Assembly: GCA_965249455.1 (NCBI GenBank)
Contig: OZ252236.1
Coordinates: 4,030,001 to 4,094,000 of the forward strand
Source: Jiulongibacter sp024742395
Lineage (GTDB): Bacteria > Bacteroidota > Bacteroidia > Cytophagales > Spirosomataceae
Length of the DNA: 64,000 nucleotides
Direction: 5' to 3'
This document shows, in pieces, positions 44,098-52,774 of the stretch (its first letter is position 1; the number at the start of each line of letters is the position of its first letter). The translations under genes were made by a program, and so were the position numbers. The notes under the pieces are model-generated. The model was given only the letters and a program-made list of their open reading frames with translations, did not search any database and was not told where the DNA came from.

Positions 44098-45327
44098 ATG
44101 GCAACGCTAAAATTCTTTCTTCAATCAACAAAAGACCATTCTCCAATCTACATAAGATTGCGTGATGGAAAAGAAATTGATTTGAAGGCAAAAACAGGAT
44201 TAATAATAAATCCGTCTAATTGGAATAATAAAAATCAAAGACCTAAAAACACAAAAAGCCCTGAGCTCAAAAAACTAGTCTTTGAACTTGAAAACATAAA
44301 GGTACGAATCTTAAAGGCCTACAATGAAATTCAACTAAAAAAACTTCCAATAACTTCTGATTGGCTCAAAAGAGCTATCACAGGAAATCCTTTTGAAGAG
44401 AAAGACCCAAGCTTAGTTTCTTATTTTGAAAAGTATATTTCTATTAAAAGTGAAGAGGTATCAGAAAGGGGAATTCAAAAGATTATAGTACTTAGAGACA
44501 CCATAATTGAGTTTGAAAAAATCTGGAATAAGAAAATTGAAATAGTAGATGTAGACTTAAATTTTCAAAACGATTTTATCAAATTCTTAAGCTCAGAAAA
44601 AGGATATCGCCAAACTACAAAACATAGGACAATTAAATTTTTAAAAACAGTATGCAGGCACGCCAGAGCAAGTGGCTATGAAAGCAGTCCACAACTTGAC
44701 CTACTTGGAGTTAAAGACGGAAAGGTTAATATAGTATATTTAACTCCTGAGGATATAAATAAAATAAAACGAGTCAAGCTAGACTTCGCCTATCTTGACA
44801 ATGCAAGAAAATGGCTATTGTTAAGCTGTTACTTAGGGCAAAGGGGTGGCGATCTACTAAGGTGCTCATCAAAGGATATTGTCGAGATTGATAATTATAG
44901 GATGTTGGATATACGTCAGGAAAAAACTAACAAACCACTTTATGTATATCTTCTTCCAGAAGCAGAGAAAATTCTAGAGGATAATGAGGATGAATTTCCT
45001 AGGAAGATTAGTGTCCAGAATTACAATACATATATTAAAGAAGTCTGTCGAATAGCTGGAGTCAATGAAATTACTTTTGGTTCTAAAGTGGACCCACAGT
45101 CAAAGAAAAAAGAAGATGGACATTTTGAAAAATGGGAATTGGTAACCTCACATATTGGCCGCAGGTCTTTTGCTACAAATTATTATGGAAAAATTGATAC
45201 TCCATTGTTAATGGCACAAACTGGCCATAGCTCAGAGAACATGTTTTTAAAGTACATTGGTAAAAGTAGAACAGATACAATATTGGAATTTGCGAATAAA
45301 ATTAATAAAGTTTATGAAAGTTTATAA
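44098..45327 (+). CDS. Tyrosine integrase of Bacteroides-type mobile elements
   Basis: This 409-aa protein has an N-terminal arm-type DNA-binding domain (residues 1-100; MATLKFFLQSTKDHSPIYIRLRDGKEIDLKAKTGL), a SAM-like core-binding domain (about 105-200) and a catalytic domain with R249 (GQRGGDLL), K276, H352 and R355 (SHIGRRS), H377 (TGHSS) and the nucleophile Y386 (YIG). It integrates or excises an element by site-specific recombination. The adjacent tRNA 3' end supports a tRNA target site. The downstream gene overlaps it by 14 bp. Confidence 0.92.
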   Translation: MATLKFFLQSTKDHSPIYIRLRDGKEIDLKAKTGLIINPSNWNNKNQRPKNTKSPELKKLVFELENIKVRILKAYNEIQLKKLPITSDWLKRAITGNPFEEKDPSLVSYFEKYISIKSEEVSERGIQKIIVLRDTIIEFEKIWNKKIEIVDVDLNFQNDFIKFLSSEKGYRQTTKHRTIKFLKTVCRHARASGYESSPQLDLLGVKDGKVNIVYLTPEDINKIKRVKLDFAYLDNARKWLLLSCYLGQRGGDLLRCSSKDIVEIDNYRMLDIRQEKTNKPLYVYLLPEAEKILEDNEDEFPRKISVQNYNTYIKEVCRIAGVNEITFGSKVDPQSKKKEDGHFEKWELVTSHIGRRSFATNYYGKIDTPLLMAQTGHSSENMFLKYIGKSRTDTILEFANKINKVYESL

Positions 45328-46246
45328 TGAGATATTATCATTCTTAGAAGTACAATTAATTGAAAGAGGAAGCTTTTTTAAGTGGTCAGTTAATTTCATG
45401 AAGTTTAATAATAGGCTAGATAAGTTCAAACACCTATTGTTGAAATTCCAAACAGCAGAAACCTATCAATCAATAGAAGAGAGCCCAGGTGATCCTTGGG
45501 TAAATCGCACAGATTTTTTTGAAAGACTAAACAGTTTTGAACAAGACTTCCAAGCTAAATTAGGTATGATACATGATTGTATACATGCCTTCTACGAGTC
45601 ACAAGAATTAAGTATAGAAGCATCCAAATTGGTTGTAAAAGGTTGTGTGGATAAGGACGATATTTATTATTTTATTCTACAGGAGGACCAACTTAGAGTG
45701 GAGGACTTTATTGATTTTAAATATTCAAGAAATAATAAACTTATTGATGAATTGTATTGCAGGATTGACATTCATCTCTATACTCTTCATCAAGAAATAG
45801 TAGATACTATTTTTTGGATCAACTTATTCGATGTTATTAATACAAGATTTTGTCAATCATTGATTTTTAACCCCAGTTACTTCATATGTTTTTCAGATAG
45901 CTTAATTAATAAACATCAAAAAGTATTTACATCAGATGCCGGGAGTCAATTCTTCGAGAAATTCCTAAGAGAAGTAGACTTCACAAAAAAAAGTAGTGGT
46001 CATAAGGTTCTTTCATTTCTATTAAAAAAAATGAAAGAGGATGAAATAATTCACAAATCAATTTCAGCAAGCAAATTTTCTTCTTACGCTAAGAAGTATA
46101 CTGGTTATCAACACTCTCAACTTAAAACACAGGCCTATACAAATTATGACGATTTAGAAAAAAAGTATGAAAAAATAAAGGGTTCGTTCCCTTCATTAAG
46201 CACACCTAAATTCTTTAAAGAAGCGATGGATAAAGTTAGTAAGTAA
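45314..46246 (+). CDS. Unknown protein encoded directly after the integrase
   Basis: The product is about 310 aa from the ATG at 45314, whose reading frame overlaps the integrase stop; an upstream start at 45257 would lie deeper in the integrase. The protein is predicted helical and charged, with no signal or membrane helix and no motif I can assign. A C-terminal part (GSQFFEKFLREVDFTKKSSGHKVLSFLLKKMKEDEIIH) is reminiscent of helical DNA-associated proteins. Its coupling to the integrase suggests a role in the element's life cycle. Confidence 0.6.
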   Translation: MKVYNEILSFLEVQLIERGSFFKWSVNFMKFNNRLDKFKHLLLKFQTAETYQSIEESPGDPWVNRTDFFERLNSFEQDFQAKLGMIHDCIHAFYESQELSIEASKLVVKGCVDKDDIYYFILQEDQLRVEDFIDFKYSRNNKLIDELYCRIDIHLYTLHQEIVDTIFWINLFDVINTRFCQSLIFNPSYFICFSDSLINKHQKVFTSDAGSQFFEKFLREVDFTKKSSGHKVLSFLLKKMKEDEIIHKSISASKFSSYAKKYTGYQHSQLKTQAYTNYDDLEKKYEKIKGSFPSLSTPKFFKEAMDKVSK

Positions 46247-46343
46247 ATATAATTCCTAATGTTAGGATTTCAAGACCTAATCTAAGCATTGATTTAGTTC
46301 GCTTGTCATTGGACTTTTACGATTGAAATTAATCGTAAAGAAA

Positions 46344-46553
46344 ATGAAAGTAAAATCAGAACAACAAAAAGAAATCCTAACTAGAAAGGAGACCGCAGAG
46401 TTATTAGGAATAAACCTTAGCACCTTGTGGGCTTGGACAAAGGCAGGCAAACTGTCCAGTTTTGGCATTGGTAACAAAGTTTACTATCGGTATTCTCAAA
46501 TACTAGAAAAATCACTCATAAGACTGAACAAGGGAGATGAAATTGACAAGTAA
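46344..46553 (+). CDS. AlpA/excisionase-like helix-turn-helix protein
   Basis: The product is about 69 aa from the ATG at 46344; the TTG at 46323 would add seven residues. It is a MerR/AlpA-type HTH with the pattern ILTRKETAELLGINLSTLWAWTKAGKLSSFGIGNKVYYRYSQILEKSL, in which the wing residues KVYYRYSQI follow. Proteins of this kind act as excisionases or as regulators of satellite and conjugative elements. It precedes the primase gene, overlapping it by 17 bp. Confidence 0.82.
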   Translation: MKVKSEQQKEILTRKETAELLGINLSTLWAWTKAGKLSSFGIGNKVYYRYSQILEKSLIRLNKGDEIDK

Positions 46554-47988
46554 AATTGCACCGAATCAATTAATTGAACATGTGGAAAGTCTGGCTAAAA
46601 GACCTGAGCCACGAAATGTTCAAGATATCCTGGATGAAATCCTTGAAGAGGTCAAGCCTGTAGATTTCAAAGAAAAATTGCACGAGACTAGAAAAAGAAA
46701 GCTTTCCGAAAAAGACCTCCAAGTAATTTCTGTTCAAGAGTGTATTGATACTTTTAGTACAAAAAATTACCATGTTTGTCAGTTTCAGGCCACTATATTC
46801 ATCTATAATGGTTGTTTTTGGGGAAGGATTGGAAATGAAGATTTTGGTAAATTTCTGGGGATTTACTCTTGTAAAATAGGTATAGATAAATTTTCGGCCT
46901 TACATTTTACCTTTAAGGAAAATCTCTTGAAACAGTTCTTTTCAGCTGGATTTCTGAAAGTTCCTGACGTTAATAAAGAACTTATGTTTATTAATCTGTT
47001 GAATGGGACATTAGAAATTGGAACGAATGGCATAAAATTCAGAAGATTTAATGCTGATGATTTCCTAAGATATCAATTGCCATTCGAGTTAAATCCGAAT
47101 GCAACAAGGCCAATTTTTCAAGGGTACCTAGACAAAGTGCTCCCTGGCAAAGAAGAACAACATATTCTTGCAGAGTACCTTGGATATTCATTGATTCGCA
47201 GATCGACAAAATGCCCTAAAGTAGAGAAGGCCTTACTTTTGTACGGCTCAGGTTCAAATGGAAAATCAGTTTTCTTTGAGGTGGTAAATGCCATTTTTGG
47301 AGAGGCTCACATAAGCCATATTTCTCTTGGTCATTTGACAGATGTTAATGGGTACTATCGAGCTGGATTGGCTAATAAGTTGATAAACTTTGCAAGTGAG
47401 ATAAGCACCTCGTTTGATATTAACATATTCAAACAAATTGTATCAGGTGAACCAACTATGTCAAGGTTGCCAAATAAGCCTCCCGTTGAGATCAAGGAAA
47501 TGGCAACCTTGATCTTCAACTGTAACGAGCTTCCCCGTGATGTTGAACATACATGGGCTTTTTACAGGCGTCTTCTGATAATTAATTTTGGTGTGCATAT
47601 TCCAGAAAAGGAACAAGACAAGCTTCTTCACAGAAAAATTATTAATCATGAGTTACCTGGTGTGTTCAATTGGATTTTGGAAGGCTTGAAAAGGTTTATT
47701 AGCCAAAATGGATTTACACATTCACCTTCCGCCGAATCCTATATTAAAACCTATAGAGTTGAGTCAGATTCCGTTCAGTTATTCATGGAAGAGTTGAACT
47801 TTGAAGCTTCCATTTCAGAATATTGTCTTCTCAGAGAGTGTTATTCGTCCTATCGTTCTTTTTGTCTTTCTGATGGTTATAAACCAGTGAATAAAACCAA
47901 CTTCAAAAAAAGACTGGAGGGTGCAGGGGTTGCAGTAGAGCGTAAGAATGTCGGTATTGTAGTATTTATGCGTCAAAAATCTTTCTGA
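46537..47988 (+). CDS. D5/P4-type primase-helicase (C-terminal superfamily 3 ATPase)
   Basis: This 483-aa protein has the D5_N region (about 195-235, with YLDKVLPGKEEQHILAEYLGYSLI), Walker A GSGSNGKS (237-244), Walker B-like FASEISTSFD and the sensor TLIFNCNELP. The pattern fits superfamily 3 helicases fused to phage/plasmid primases, as in P4 alpha proteins. An N-terminal primase domain is not evident in the first 190 residues, so priming may depend on the next protein. It probably drives replication of the island from a nearby origin. Confidence 0.85.
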   Translation: MKLTSKIAPNQLIEHVESLAKRPEPRNVQDILDEILEEVKPVDFKEKLHETRKRKLSEKDLQVISVQECIDTFSTKNYHVCQFQATIFIYNGCFWGRIGNEDFGKFLGIYSCKIGIDKFSALHFTFKENLLKQFFSAGFLKVPDVNKELMFINLLNGTLEIGTNGIKFRRFNADDFLRYQLPFELNPNATRPIFQGYLDKVLPGKEEQHILAEYLGYSLIRRSTKCPKVEKALLLYGSGSNGKSVFFEVVNAIFGEAHISHISLGHLTDVNGYYRAGLANKLINFASEISTSFDINIFKQIVSGEPTMSRLPNKPPVEIKEMATLIFNCNELPRDVEHTWAFYRRLLIINFGVHIPEKEQDKLLHRKIINHELPGVFNWILEGLKRFISQNGFTHSPSAESYIKTYRVESDSVQLFMEELNFEASISEYCLLRECYSSYRSFCLSDGYKPVNKTNFKKRLEGAGVAVERKNVGIVVFMRQKSF

Positions 47989-48025
47989 TCAAGCTTCACT
48001 TTTTTCACAATCTTCATATTTAGAC

Positions 48026-49051
48026 ATGGAATATAGGTTTAAACTGGATCCTAGCTCCAGGAAGTTTTTTTGTCCTTCTTGTGAAAAGAAAACGTTAGTC
48101 AGATTCGTGGACTCTGAAAAACGGTATCTCGAAAACTCTGATTTTGGTAGGTGCGACAGAGAGATAAATTGTGGTTACTTTCTTTATCCCAACTTGGAGT
48201 GTAGTCCCTCGCCTAAAAGAATAATACAGCCAGATCGAGTAAAAGGTCAAAAGTACTACGTGCCGGACTACGTACTACGGCGTACTACCTCCCATTTTAC
48301 TAAAACACAATTCTATAAAATTCTGACCGCGAGAAATATTAGCGAGAAAGCTCGCCAGACTTTAGATAAAGTGCTTGAAGAATATGCTATTGGGGGAATC
48401 ATAAAAGGCAGGTGGGAGGGTGCTGTTTCATTTCCTTTTATAGATGCAAATGAAAAAATACATGCAATTCAGGTAAAGTCATTTGGAGAGGATTTACATA
48501 CAGTGGGGACTACTTTCATTCACACACTTTTATTGAATTATCAAAAAAGTCTACGCGTAGAGCCGGAAGATTGGATATCAAACTACTATAATCAAGAAAA
48601 AAAGATAGAGTGTTACTTTGGGGAGCACCTTTTGAAAAAATACTCTTTAAATCCAGTTGCTCTGGTAGAAGCACCCAAAACCGCTATTGTTGCCACTTTT
48701 TACTTTGGACTACCTACCTCTTTAGATTCATTTATCTGGTTATCTACCTATAATTTGACTGGTTTAAATGTTGATAAAAGCAGGGTACTGGAAGGGAGGA
48801 AAGTAGTTCTATTCCCAGATTCATCCATTTCTGAAATTGCATTCTATAAATGGAGTAACATAGCTTCAATGATTAAAAAAGAAATATGTTTAGAGTCTAT
48901 TAATGTTTCCACTTTTTTAAAGGAAAAGGCGACTCATCTAGAGAAGGAATCAGGTGCTGATTTAGCAGACTACTTACTTCAATATGACTGGGAAGAGTTT
49001 CATCGTAGTGTAAAAAGTGTAGATAGTGAAGAGTTAAAACAAAAATCCTAA
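48026..49051 (+). CDS. DUF6371-like zinc-finger/toprim-like protein
   Basis: This 341-aa protein begins with a zinc-ribbon-like segment: FCPSCEKKTL and later GRCDREINCGY (four cysteines). A region follows that includes AGxVxFPF-like GAVSFPFIDANEKIHAIQVK and a C-terminal half with VEAPKTAIVATFYFGL and VVLFPDSSISE, resembling a toprim-like fold. Such proteins accompany Bacteroidota mobile-element primases and may supply the zinc/toprim half of a split primase. It lies 37 bp after the primase gene. Confidence 0.65.
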   Translation: MEYRFKLDPSSRKFFCPSCEKKTLVRFVDSEKRYLENSDFGRCDREINCGYFLYPNLECSPSPKRIIQPDRVKGQKYYVPDYVLRRTTSHFTKTQFYKILTARNISEKARQTLDKVLEEYAIGGIIKGRWEGAVSFPFIDANEKIHAIQVKSFGEDLHTVGTTFIHTLLLNYQKSLRVEPEDWISNYYNQEKKIECYFGEHLLKKYSLNPVALVEAPKTAIVATFYFGLPTSLDSFIWLSTYNLTGLNVDKSRVLEGRKVVLFPDSSISEIAFYKWSNIASMIKKEICLESINVSTFLKEKATHLEKESGADLADYLLQYDWEEFHRSVKSVDSEELKQKS

Positions 49052-49175
49052 CCGTACATGGGAACAAGAATACTCAGCACTACTCATTATATTAGGAGAA
49101 AAGTAAAACTGTAGTACTCGGTAGTTCGAAGTTTGTATGGTTTGGGACTACCCATTTTAGCACTTTATTGGATAA

Positions 49176-49277
49176 GTAATACCACATGTAGTACCGTATT
49201 ACGTTGGTAATACGGCGGTATTACTGCGTTAGCCCTCGATATTATTATACTTACAAATTCTGTTGGATAGGTAATAC
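49176..49277. repeat. Clustered GTAATAC/GTATTAC repeats, possible iterons
   Basis: Five copies of the heptamer occur in about 100 bp: GTAATAC at 49176-49182, GTATTAC 49196-49202, GTAATAC 49207-49213, GTATTAC 49218-49224 and GTAATAC 49271-49277. The second and third form a 9-bp inverted repeat CCGTATTAC / GTAATACGG (49194-49215) with a 4-nt loop. The region lies directly downstream of replication-type genes. Confidence 0.55.
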
Positions 49278-49281
49278 CCAA

Positions 49282-50016
49282 TTAGACTACCCTATTAAGC
49301 AAGGACTTTAATTCGGATATTGAAAAGGCTGGTTTCCTTTTATGCAGCATGGCGTGGCAATTAGGACAGACGGGAATAAGGTCTTTCTCAGGATCGACTT
49401 CATACTCTTCCCTAATCTCAGAAAGTTCCAGAAGATGGTGAACGTGAATGAATTCCTTGCCAATCTCACCAAACCGATCTTCAAAATTGAAATCACAGAC
49501 TTGGCAATTGAATCCAAAATGATCAAGGCATTTTTTTCTACCTTTTGGATTTCTCTCAAATGAATTTACTAGGATCTGATTGGCAGAGCCCTCTCGAAGT
49601 ATTTCATCAACAGGAATTTCATCTGGATTATTGACAAGATCAGTATTAGTCTGTTCTAGTATTTTTTGGAAATCATAATAAATATCCCATGCTGATTTTC
49701 TATTCGTATTACGAAGGGCTTCATAATAGTCTAGGTGAGCTTTCATGGCAGAAAGGGCAAATTTTAAACTATCCGGTCCGTCTTCAGAATAGATTCTTTG
49801 AAGAAAGATTTTAGCAGCTTCATCGTTTATTGTTCTTGTGAAAAGTTTTCCACGAATAAGGTTCGTATAAACCTGAGCGTAATCAGAAGCAGAACCTTGT
49901 TCCATTCCTGCATCAATAAGTGCCTTGGTAGCGTCCTTCCTTCTAATTTGACCAAGGTATTTTTGTTTGCCTTTTTCATAGGCTACATGAAGCATTTCTT
50001 CTGTTATATAAGCCAT
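49282..50016 (-). CDS. HNH endonuclease
   Basis: This 244-aa protein has a helical N-terminal domain (residues 1-150, MAYITEEMLHVAYEKGKQKYLG) and a C-terminal HNH/McrA-like nuclease: CQVCDFNF, FIHVHHLLELSEI and the terminal LIPVCPNCHAMLHKRK, where the two CxxC pairs bind zinc and HH with N/H supplies the active site. HNH proteins of this layout act in restriction-like defence or DNA repair. It sits with a type I restriction system on the candidate island, on the minus strand. Confidence 0.88.
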   Translation of the reverse strand: MAYITEEMLHVAYEKGKQKYLGQIRRKDATKALIDAGMEQGSASDYAQVYTNLIRGKLFTRTINDEAAKIFLQRIYSEDGPDSLKFALSAMKAHLDYYEALRNTNRKSAWDIYYDFQKILEQTNTDLVNNPDEIPVDEILREGSANQILVNSFERNPKGRKKCLDHFGFNCQVCDFNFEDRFGEIGKEFIHVHHLLELSEIREEYEVDPEKDLIPVCPNCHAMLHKRKPAFSISELKSLLNRVV

Positions 50017-50033
50017 CAGGTATTGTTTTGAAT

Positions 50034-50240
50034 TTAGCTTAATTGTTTATCGTCCTTTCGCTCAATCGCTCGACTTACATTTTTAAAGGAACTGGTTATT
50101 CCCCAAATTAAAGACTCTATTCCCTCCAACGTTTCTATAAGCCTCTGTTCTTTGTGTATAGAAGGAGAGACCTCATAAGAAATTTTATGGGTCAAATTCT
50201 CATGCTTTTCAGAACCGGCATTGAGCAGCTTGATATCCAT
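50034..50240 (-). CDS. Small unknown protein, possibly with a longer N-terminus
   Basis: This 68-aa protein starts at an ATG with MDIKLLNAGSEKHENLTHK and ends in a charged helix. In frame, 21 more codons (reading IDLRFEGVKVQVV...) extend upstream to an in-frame stop, without an ATG, GTG or TTG start; an ATT at 50303 would be the only possible start. The extended residues look beta-strand-like and coherent, so the true gene may begin at a rare start codon or be frameshifted. No family is recognised. It lies 17 bp before the HNH gene on the same strand. Confidence 0.5.
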   Translation of the reverse strand: MDIKLLNAGSEKHENLTHKISYEVSPSIHKEQRLIETLEGIESLIWGITSSFKNVSRAIERKDDKQLS

Positions 50241-50338
50241 GCCAACTTTTGAGGTTTTGTCAGAAACTACCTGAACCTTTACACCCTCAAACCGGAGATC
50301 AATTTAATAATTTCGATTAAAAGTTTTTCGTACAAACT

Positions 50339-51376
50339 TTATATTGCCCATTTAGGGTCGAAATAATTCAATTTGAACTTGGAGGTAAAGTTTACAATAT
50401 TACTACTATATGCAAGTGAGTTTTCAATCATATCACAATAGTCTTTTTTCTGTTCTATGCTTAATTGGTCGTAAAATTTAGGAGAAATAAAAGTGTTTTC
50501 GGCATGCATACTTAGATAACTGAGATATCTTTCAATTACATTTTGACTAGCATGTTGGAGTTTGTCAAGTATCTCAACGATTTTATTATTAAATGAAAAA
50601 GATGCGAGTATGACTAATGATCGATTCTTCTGTGGAATAGTAGTAATTATCAAATCTTGAAGCGGAATTGATGGGTCTAAAGAGCGATTGATTTTTTTTC
50701 CATACATATCACACCAGGGTGAAATTGTTGCGGCACTTGCTACAGGAATAGTATGAGGCACTTCGAAAGTAAAATACTCTAATTCATCATCTGTTTCTGA
50801 TTGTAGTATTTTGTCCATTACTATTTTTTTGGGCTCTAAATCTGATACTCCCAACATTGCACTACTTTTAACTTCTTGAAAGGTACCATGAGGGAAAAGG
50901 TTATTCAACAAGTTTTTAACTTCCTCGTTGTTACTGTTGTATAAGTTGATTTCCTCTTTTTTTTGGTGATATCCTTGAGCAAAAGAGCGGTAACTATGAA
51001 GAAAAAGGTGTTTGTCATTATCTAGGTCTGTTGCTTCAGGGTCATTTTCAATCTCTTTGAAAATTTTTGAGTCATGATGTGAACAAAACCCCGTGAATGT
51101 TGAAGCCTTAAGCCTGCCAGTTTTTTTTAAGTCAAGAAACTTATGTTCTTCATTTCCTATTCGCTCAGTATGGGAATATAAGAACCTATTTCCATTATCA
51201 TCTTTCTCTAATACCTTCAGGGCTCCCTGTCTTTGAAGACTATGGGCTCTAATAATCCCACCTGAACAATCAGAATGATCATGAAAAAAACAAGTTTGAA
51301 TATTTGCTTCCTTTCGGAATATTGCCAGAGCTTTATTAAAAGCAATATTCACTTCCAAGGCTTCCTGTGATGTCAT
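50339..51376 (-). CDS. Unknown protein with an HNH/treble-clef-like zinc site
   Basis: This 345-aa protein has an N-terminal region with C29, H32, C37, H45 (TCFFHDHSDCSGGIIRAHS) and C98/H101 (FCSHHDSK) in an arrangement suggesting zinc binding, followed by helical and low-similarity sequence. Related proteins with the pattern CSGxIxxAHSLQR...GRLKASTFTGFC occur across Bacteria, often as accessory cargo of unknown function. A role in defence is suggested only by its neighbours. It lies just upstream of the small unknown gene and downstream of hsdS. Confidence 0.65.
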   Translation of the reverse strand: MTSQEALEVNIAFNKALAIFRKEANIQTCFFHDHSDCSGGIIRAHSLQRQGALKVLEKDDNGNRFLYSHTERIGNEEHKFLDLKKTGRLKASTFTGFCSHHDSKIFKEIENDPEATDLDNDKHLFLHSYRSFAQGYHQKKEEINLYNSNNEEVKNLLNNLFPHGTFQEVKSSAMLGVSDLEPKKIVMDKILQSETDDELEYFTFEVPHTIPVASAATISPWCDMYGKKINRSLDPSIPLQDLIITTIPQKNRSLVILASFSFNNKIVEILDKLQHASQNVIERYLSYLSMHAENTFISPKFYDQLSIEQKKDYCDMIENSLAYSSNIVNFTSKFKLNYFDPKWAI

Positions 51377-51439
51377 TTGAATAATTGTTTTATGTCAAGT
51401 GGCTGTTAATTGGGTAATATTGTTTATTTCAAATAGGGC

Positions 51440-52774
51440 TTAGAGTTCATCTACCGTCATCACCCTCACCTGACCATTCATCAACATGGGCAACAACCAA
51501 TCTCGTAACTCCGACAGCTTTTGGTTTTGTTTTTCCAAAATATCCTGCTTTTTAAAAATGGGTTTAATTAAACTGTCATAGTTATTAAGAATTTTCTCTA
51601 AGGGTAAAATTGTCATAATTGTTTTAAGTGTTGAAGTCGATACCTCTTTGAAAGTTGAGCCAGACGCGTTTGCCTCAATCGTCTTAATTGATTTTTGTAC
51701 TGCATAATATATAAACTCTGACGAGTAAATACTTCTAGGTACAAATGACTTAAATCCTTGATTGGTAGTCACAGGTTCTCTAGAGATAGCTAAATATCCA
51801 ATTGGGGCTCTAGAACTCAATAAAACCGTTCCTTTAGGCATCAATTTTAGGGATGCTGACTTTATGCCCGCTTCTGTGACATCACATTCACCTCTAGTTA
51901 TATATTTCTTACCTGCATTATTAGATAAATCTTTTGGTGTAATCCAGGGAGTACCGTCTTGATTACAGAAATATTCTTCTACTGCTTTTGACGGCGTACT
52001 TCCTCCAACAATATCACCAATATCTGAAAGAAAACCACTTCGCCACCCCTCAGGAATCTCTCTTTTAAGCTCTTTATTATAAACCATCTTTCCGCCAGAA
52101 GCTTTGTATGGTTTTCCTTCTAAAGATGGATTGCCCATTTTTTCTGCGGTGTCCTTATCTATCGGGAAATCAAACTGCACAAACCAATAATCATAAATGA
52201 GCTTTGCCATGGCTTCTAGCTCCGCATTGATTTTGTTGTTAAGTTCTATTTTGGCGTCAATGTCACCTAATATACTACCAATTCTCGTTTGAGATAAAGT
52301 GTCGATATCAGGTATCTTTAATTGTTCTAAAAGAGGTATTCTTAGATTACTAACTATAGACCCAGTCCCATTGCTTTTGTTAATTTGAGTTTGTACAAAT
52401 TCAGACTGCAAAGCATACAATAGATATCGATTATCCACTTTATCCAAATTTGGTTTAATTAGTACCATTCTTTGACCCAAACAACATTCGAGACCATTTG
52501 GAATAATGCAAACTTCACCCATAGGGGCTTCTCTTGTGATAATCAAATCCCCACCTTCTGGTTTAGCTCTCTTAATTCTTTGAAAGAAATTTTCATCAGT
52601 AGTATATGATGAATTCATTAATAATAATCGCCCGTCTTTAATATTATAATTACGAATCACCAACTTACCCTTATCAATATATTCAGGAGTTGAATGATGA
52701 CAATCAGTAATGGAATGGCATAAACTTATTAAGTTAACTGTTTTTCCATCAAAGGAGTATCTATTTTCTTTCAT
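51440..52774 (-). CDS. hsdS: Type I restriction-modification specificity subunit
   Basis: This 444-aa protein has two target-recognition domains. The first (about residues 1-150) is followed by a conserved spacer with TRIGSILGDIDAKIELNNKINAELEAMAKLIYDYWFVQFDF. The second begins at IPEGWRSGFLSDIGDIVGG and contains TPWITPKDLS, with the closing helix KILNNYDSLIKPIFKKQDILEKQNQKLSELRDWLLPML. It defines the DNA target of the R-M complex. It overlaps hsdM by 14 bp. The target sequence cannot be predicted here. Confidence 0.95.
   Translation of the reverse strand: MKENRYSFDGKTVNLISLCHSITDCHHSTPEYIDKGKLVIRNYNIKDGRLLLMNSSYTTDENFFQRIKRAKPEGGDLIITREAPMGEVCIIPNGLECCLGQRMVLIKPNLDKVDNRYLLYALQSEFVQTQINKSNGTGSIVSNLRIPLLEQLKIPDIDTLSQTRIGSILGDIDAKIELNNKINAELEAMAKLIYDYWFVQFDFPIDKDTAEKMGNPSLEGKPYKASGGKMVYNKELKREIPEGWRSGFLSDIGDIVGGSTPSKAVEEYFCNQDGTPWITPKDLSNNAGKKYITRGECDVTEAGIKSASLKLMPKGTVLLSSRAPIGYLAISREPVTTNQGFKSFVPRSIYSSEFIYYAVQKSIKTIEANASGSTFKEVSTSTLKTIMTILPLEKILNNYDSLIKPIFKKQDILEKQNQKLSELRDWLLPMLMNGQVRVMTVDEL

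Noticed and set aside
45314..46246. RteC-type excision regulator
   Set aside because: The general layout and neighbourhood recall RteC, but no convincing motif match was found, so I left it as unknown.
49059..49115. 18-codon ORF after the DUF6371-like gene
   Set aside because: Too short, no coding-like composition, and it lies in the heptamer region.
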